A stretch of 64,000 nt of DNA, taken from Prevotella sp. BV3P1 (GTDB lineage Bacteria; Bacteroidota; Bacteroidia; Bacteroidales; Bacteroidaceae). The notes under the pieces are model-generated. The model was not told the DNA's origin. It made no database searches and saw only the letters and a list, made by a program, of their open reading frames with translations. The DNA is taken from contig NZ_AWXC01000021.1 of the NCBI RefSeq assembly GCF_000479005.1, positions 1 to 64,000 of the forward strand. Reading direction: 5' to 3'. This document shows positions 61,326 through 64,000 of this stretch, piece after piece. The position numbers and the translations under genes were made by a program. Numbering within the stretch: position 1 is the first letter of the stretch; each line of letters starts with the position of its first letter.

Positions 61326-62011
61326 ATTGTTGTGAGGTTTTGGTTCCATTCCCCAATAATATCATGAGCAATTCCGTCATACACATCGCTGTTAAGAATA
61401 TCCCAAACGTAGTCATACTTAAACCCCCCAATATCAACACACCTGCTCCAAAATAGAGCCTGACTGATGATTCCTCGTATCACGGCAATTTGGTCTTGTA
61501 TCTCACATATCATTTGGATTCTCTCGCTTAGAGAGGCTTTGAGAATGTTTGTTTCAGAGGCTACCAACATAGCCACGGATTTCTTTAACAGTGACACTCG
61601 CTTGCTGACATTATAGTTGGCCTCGGCAAAATACCACGCAATCTGGGGTTTGCGGAAGATATTTTTCTCTGTAAGCTCTACAAACTGTATGTATTCTTTG
61701 GTAGTATTTCCAATGTCGAGTGTGGTCTTGGAAACGGCTGCTGCAAGAAAGATCCACTGGTTGGCGTTGTTGAGTTTGGTGTTGAGCGTTGTGCGCACAT
61801 CGTTGAACTTCGATGAATTGTTGGTTGCAATTTTCTGCTCACCATAACTTGTGCCTACTTGCTTTACGGCAACATCTTCGGCCTTGGCCATCTTCTTGTG
61901 AAGCTCTATCAAGGCTGAAATGGTTAGTAGGTCATCTGGACCAATAATACCTGCTTGGCTTGATGTTAGGAAACTAACAAGCAGTAGCAAGGATAGAAGT
62001 GTTTTTTTCAT
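61322..62011 (-). CDS. Secreted helical transfer protein (TraI region)
   Basis: The 229-residue protein has a signal peptide (FLTSSQAG), long helices and a C-terminal DSDVYDGIAHDIIGEWNQNL, loosely similar to the DWNY end of the next protein upstream. It lies between that protein and the DUF5045-like gene. Probably a periplasmic component of the secretion machine. Confidence 0.75.
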   Translation of the reverse strand: MKKTLLSLLLLVSFLTSSQAGIIGPDDLLTISALIELHKKMAKAEDVAVKQVGTSYGEQKIATNNSSKFNDVRTTLNTKLNNANQWIFLAAAVSKTTLDIGNTTKEYIQFVELTEKNIFRKPQIAWYFAEANYNVSKRVSLLKKSVAMLVASETNILKASLSERIQMICEIQDQIAVIRGIISQALFWSRCVDIGGFKYDYVWDILNSDVYDGIAHDIIGEWNQNLTTI

Positions 62012-62041
62012 ACGATTCTCATTTTTAGATTCTACTTATTG

Positions 62042-62818
62042 TTAGCTATTCATATGATAGTTCCAGTCGCTGACGACATCATCCACTATGTTCTTCCCCG
62101 AAAAGAAAGTTGCCCACGTCAAAGGATCGATGGAATACATAAGATTGCTGAATGTGCAGCAAAACTCACAGATGTACTCAATCTGCTGGAGGCGCATATT
62201 TATATCAACGATATGTGAGAGTAGCTTATTGGCGAGTGTCAGACGCTCGTAACGGTCAAGGAAGTTGTAACCATCACCTTTGCCTAAGTGGGCGTTCTTC
62301 AAAAATGCAGAAATCTTATCATTGCTCTTCCCACTGGTAAATGCAGAAATGTCGATCTTACCATTATTGACAATATCCACGAAATCTTCTATCAAGCCGA
62401 CTACCTCCGCCTGGATATTAACAATCTCATTGAGACTGTTGATGTAATTGATACCGGGGCATCTGCCTATGGCTTTGACAGCTCTTGCTGTATTGCCTGG
62501 CACCTGAATAAACTGCTCTGCCATCTGTCTGTAATAAGCCGATTCCTCGCCAAAACCACTAATATTCTGCATAGATATACGGTAGAGTTCCTTGATGGAT
62601 GCCATCGAAGCAGTATAGGACATAATCTTGTCTTGTTTGGAACGGATAGAGTCCAGCTGGGCATTATGTTTATTTTCTATAAGTGTCTGAAAGGCTGTAT
62701 TGGCACCAACGGCAGCGATAGCGTTCTTATCAAACACCACTTTGACCCAGGCATTGGCAGAATTGACCGAGAACAACATGATTGCCATGACAATCATCAG
62801 TTTTTTTATCTTTCCCAT
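62042..62818 (-). CDS. Transfer protein of the TraI/DUF4141 position
   Basis: The 258-residue protein has a signal peptide (SVNSANA), a coiled-coil-rich middle and a C-terminal DPLTWATFFSGKNIVDDVVS then DWNYHMNS. It is encoded directly after the VirB4-type traG (13-bp overlap), which is the TraI slot. Similar in plan to VirB5/TrbJ proteins. A distant paralog is at 42885-43646. Confidence 0.78.
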   Translation of the reverse strand: MGKIKKLMIVMAIMLFSVNSANAWVKVVFDKNAIAAVGANTAFQTLIENKHNAQLDSIRSKQDKIMSYTASMASIKELYRISMQNISGFGEESAYYRQMAEQFIQVPGNTARAVKAIGRCPGINYINSLNEIVNIQAEVVGLIEDFVDIVNNGKIDISAFTSGKSNDKISAFLKNAHLGKGDGYNFLDRYERLTLANKLLSHIVDINMRLQQIEYICEFCCTFSNLMYSIDPLTWATFFSGKNIVDDVVSDWNYHMNS

Positions 62819-64000
62819 AAGCTCATTATGTTTTGATGTTTATTGACCAGTACGGCAAAATCAAAGTAACGTCCTATCTTCATCTTCTTGCGATCTTCCT
62901 CAATATGTGTGATGGCTTGCTCGATGTTGTTATCAAAGGCACGCTCATAGATTTTTAAAGCCTCTTTCTCTACTCGCTCGGTGGTGAATGCCCAATACCA
63001 TTCAGGGGGAACTTCCACAGAATACACGTCTGAATACTGGCCACGAGCAATCCATACCTCCTTATGATAAGGGATGCCTTCTTTGGGTGGTAAGGCATTG
63101 ACCGTAAAGATCTGTTGCCTCTGCACATCGGTCAAACCGAGGATTGCGGATATATCACTGTAACGGTCTTTGAACTTGCTCTGATCCAAGAGTATCTTCA
63201 CATCAGAGTTGTTGATAATTGCCTCTTTTACAATGGGCGAGTCTATCACGTCATTCAACTCTTGTGTTACAACTCCTGCAATACCATTGAATTTACGAAC
63301 CGTTTTATAAAGATATTTTATATACCCAGCCATAGTCGGGGAAGAAATAGCCTTCCATGCTTCTTCAATGATAAGTGCCTTTCGCCCCTTTTTAAGACGC
63401 ATCTTCTGTAGGAATACGTCCATAATAATCAGTACAACTATAGGGAAGAGAATAGGGTCATCCTTAATTTTGTCTATCTCGAAAACGATGAATTTCTCAT
63501 CGAAGAGTGACTTGTCGAGGTCGTTGTTAAGGGTGTGCTCCAACTCTCCGCCGATGTAAAATTGCTCCAATATGGCAGCGAAGTTGTCTATATCAAAGTC
63601 AATCTTCTTCTCTGTCATGATTTGAGGGATGCGTTCCAGCGCAAACTCATAGTAGGTGTTGAATGATAGATTTTTGACATTCAGTTTCTTACGCTGCTTT
63701 TCTATCTTGTCTATCTTCTTCTCAATGCGCATGAGATATTTGCCTTCTATCAGTTCTGGCATTAAGCGTACAAGCTGACGATTGGCGTTGACCTTTTCAC
63801 CATCTGTGGCCGCATTGTCACTGATTACACCACGCAGTTTGTTTACTAGTCGCTCTATCTTGACATGATGGTCTTTCTCTTCTTTGGTAAACTCTAATTC
63901 TTCCGATTCTTTGTTTGTTTTCTCATCATCATTATTACCAGCAACGGAAGTGGTTGTTTCTTTTACCTCCAGTTCACTAATGGTATAGTCATCGCCATAT
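62806..64000 (-). CDS. traG: TraG, VirB4-type conjugation ATPase (N-terminus beyond window)
   Basis: The frame is open to the right edge, so only the C-terminal ~398 residues are visible. They include the Walker B region KALIIEEAWKAISSPTMAGY, GIAGVVTQELNDVIDSPIVK, NNSDVKILLDQSKFKDRYSD and the VirB4 end HKEVWIARGQYSDVYSVEVP with WYWAFTTERVEKEAL. Just before this part is an acidic low-complexity stretch (TTTSVAGNNDDEKTNKESEE). The Walker A motif lies outside the window. It powers assembly of the secretion channel. Confidence 0.9.
   Translation of the reverse strand, partial: YGDDYTISELEVKETTTSVAGNNDDEKTNKESEELEFTKEEKDHHVKIERLVNKLRGVISDNAATDGEKVNANRQLVRLMPELIEGKYLMRIEKKIDKIEKQRKKLNVKNLSFNTYYEFALERIPQIMTEKKIDFDIDNFAAILEQFYIGGELEHTLNNDLDKSLFDEKFIVFEIDKIKDDPILFPIVVLIIMDVFLQKMRLKKGRKALIIEEAWKAISSPTMAGYIKYLYKTVRKFNGIAGVVTQELNDVIDSPIVKEAIINNSDVKILLDQSKFKDRYSDISAILGLTDVQRQQIFTVNALPPKEGIPYHKEVWIARGQYSDVYSVEVPPEWYWAFTTERVEKEALKIYERAFDNNIEQAITHIEEDRKKMKIGRYFDFAVLVNKHQNIMSLWER

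Overview
The window looks like a Prevotellaceae genome (Bacteroidetes/Bacteroidota). Promoters are of the Bacteroidetes type (TTG/TTTG, about 20 bp, then TAnnTTTG), Shine-Dalgarno sites are mostly absent, and there are fimbrillin-family lipoproteins, an HU-like/smalltalk pair, HmuY-type heme proteins and Bacteroidales tra genes. This assignment is inference from gene content. LEFT PART, 1 to about 19.55 kb, is chromosome. It holds: a CT microsatellite, a short SP-motif peptide and a fimbrillin-like lipoprotein (1-2237); an HU-like protein and smalltalk peptide (2650-3307); a PAP2 phosphatase; trmO; tatAC; an uncharacterised three-gene cassette ending in a DUF6941-like protein, behind a palindromic operator (7205-8566); a DUF4924-rfbD-prfC operon; a LysE-type exporter; a ROK sugar kinase with a long leader; greA; and a heme-uptake locus of two paralogous lipoproteins, a TonB-dependent receptor and HmuY. 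Two related MITE-like elements with 18-bp terminal inverted repeats (4441-4633 and 14551-14684), plus a decayed remnant near 3440-3475, sit in intergenic DNA. RIGHT PART, from the tRNA-Ser(UGA) gene (19469-19553) to the end, is a large conjugative element that runs off the right edge. Its outer zone (19.8-31.7 kb) carries at least 13 small genes of unknown function in four transcription units. Each unit begins with a long structured noncoding leader (modules A-D), and genes inside the units are separated by short hairpins with a conserved (C/A)(C/T)AACCA loop placed 14-17 nt before the next start codon. Between units C and D lies a minus-strand cassette of a serine recombinase, a BsuBI/PstI-type restriction-modification pair and a small protein directly in frame after the endonuclease stop. 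The middle zone (32.5-39.2 kb) has a second fimbrillin/short-peptide pair translationally coupled to a Rep_3-type replication initiator, 22-bp iterons, 120-bp repeats, and a MobC-like protein divergent from a MOBP-type relaxase across nested inverted repeats (candidate oriT). The next zone (39.2-50.3 kb) is a compact minus-strand operon of accessory and anti-restriction genes. Four unrelated proteins in it (toprim, ArdC-like, MutS-domain-I protein, DUF4099-type) share a C-terminal G(L/M)K(L/M) tail. The last zone (50.3-64 kb) holds a cell-wall hydrolase, an XRE regulator, a coupling protein and the tra operon from VirB4-type TraG through I-, J-, K-, L-, M-, N- and O-like genes. HOW IT FITS TOGETHER: the tra products would build a Bacteroidales type IV secretion machine, the relaxase, MobC-like protein and coupling protein would deliver DNA, and the ArdC-like protein and R-M system would deal with restriction. 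The rep/iteron block implies the element can replicate at some stage. No tyrosine integrase is present inside the window. The best candidates for undescribed biology are the four leader modules, the loop-conserved intercistronic hairpins and the shared C-terminal tail.
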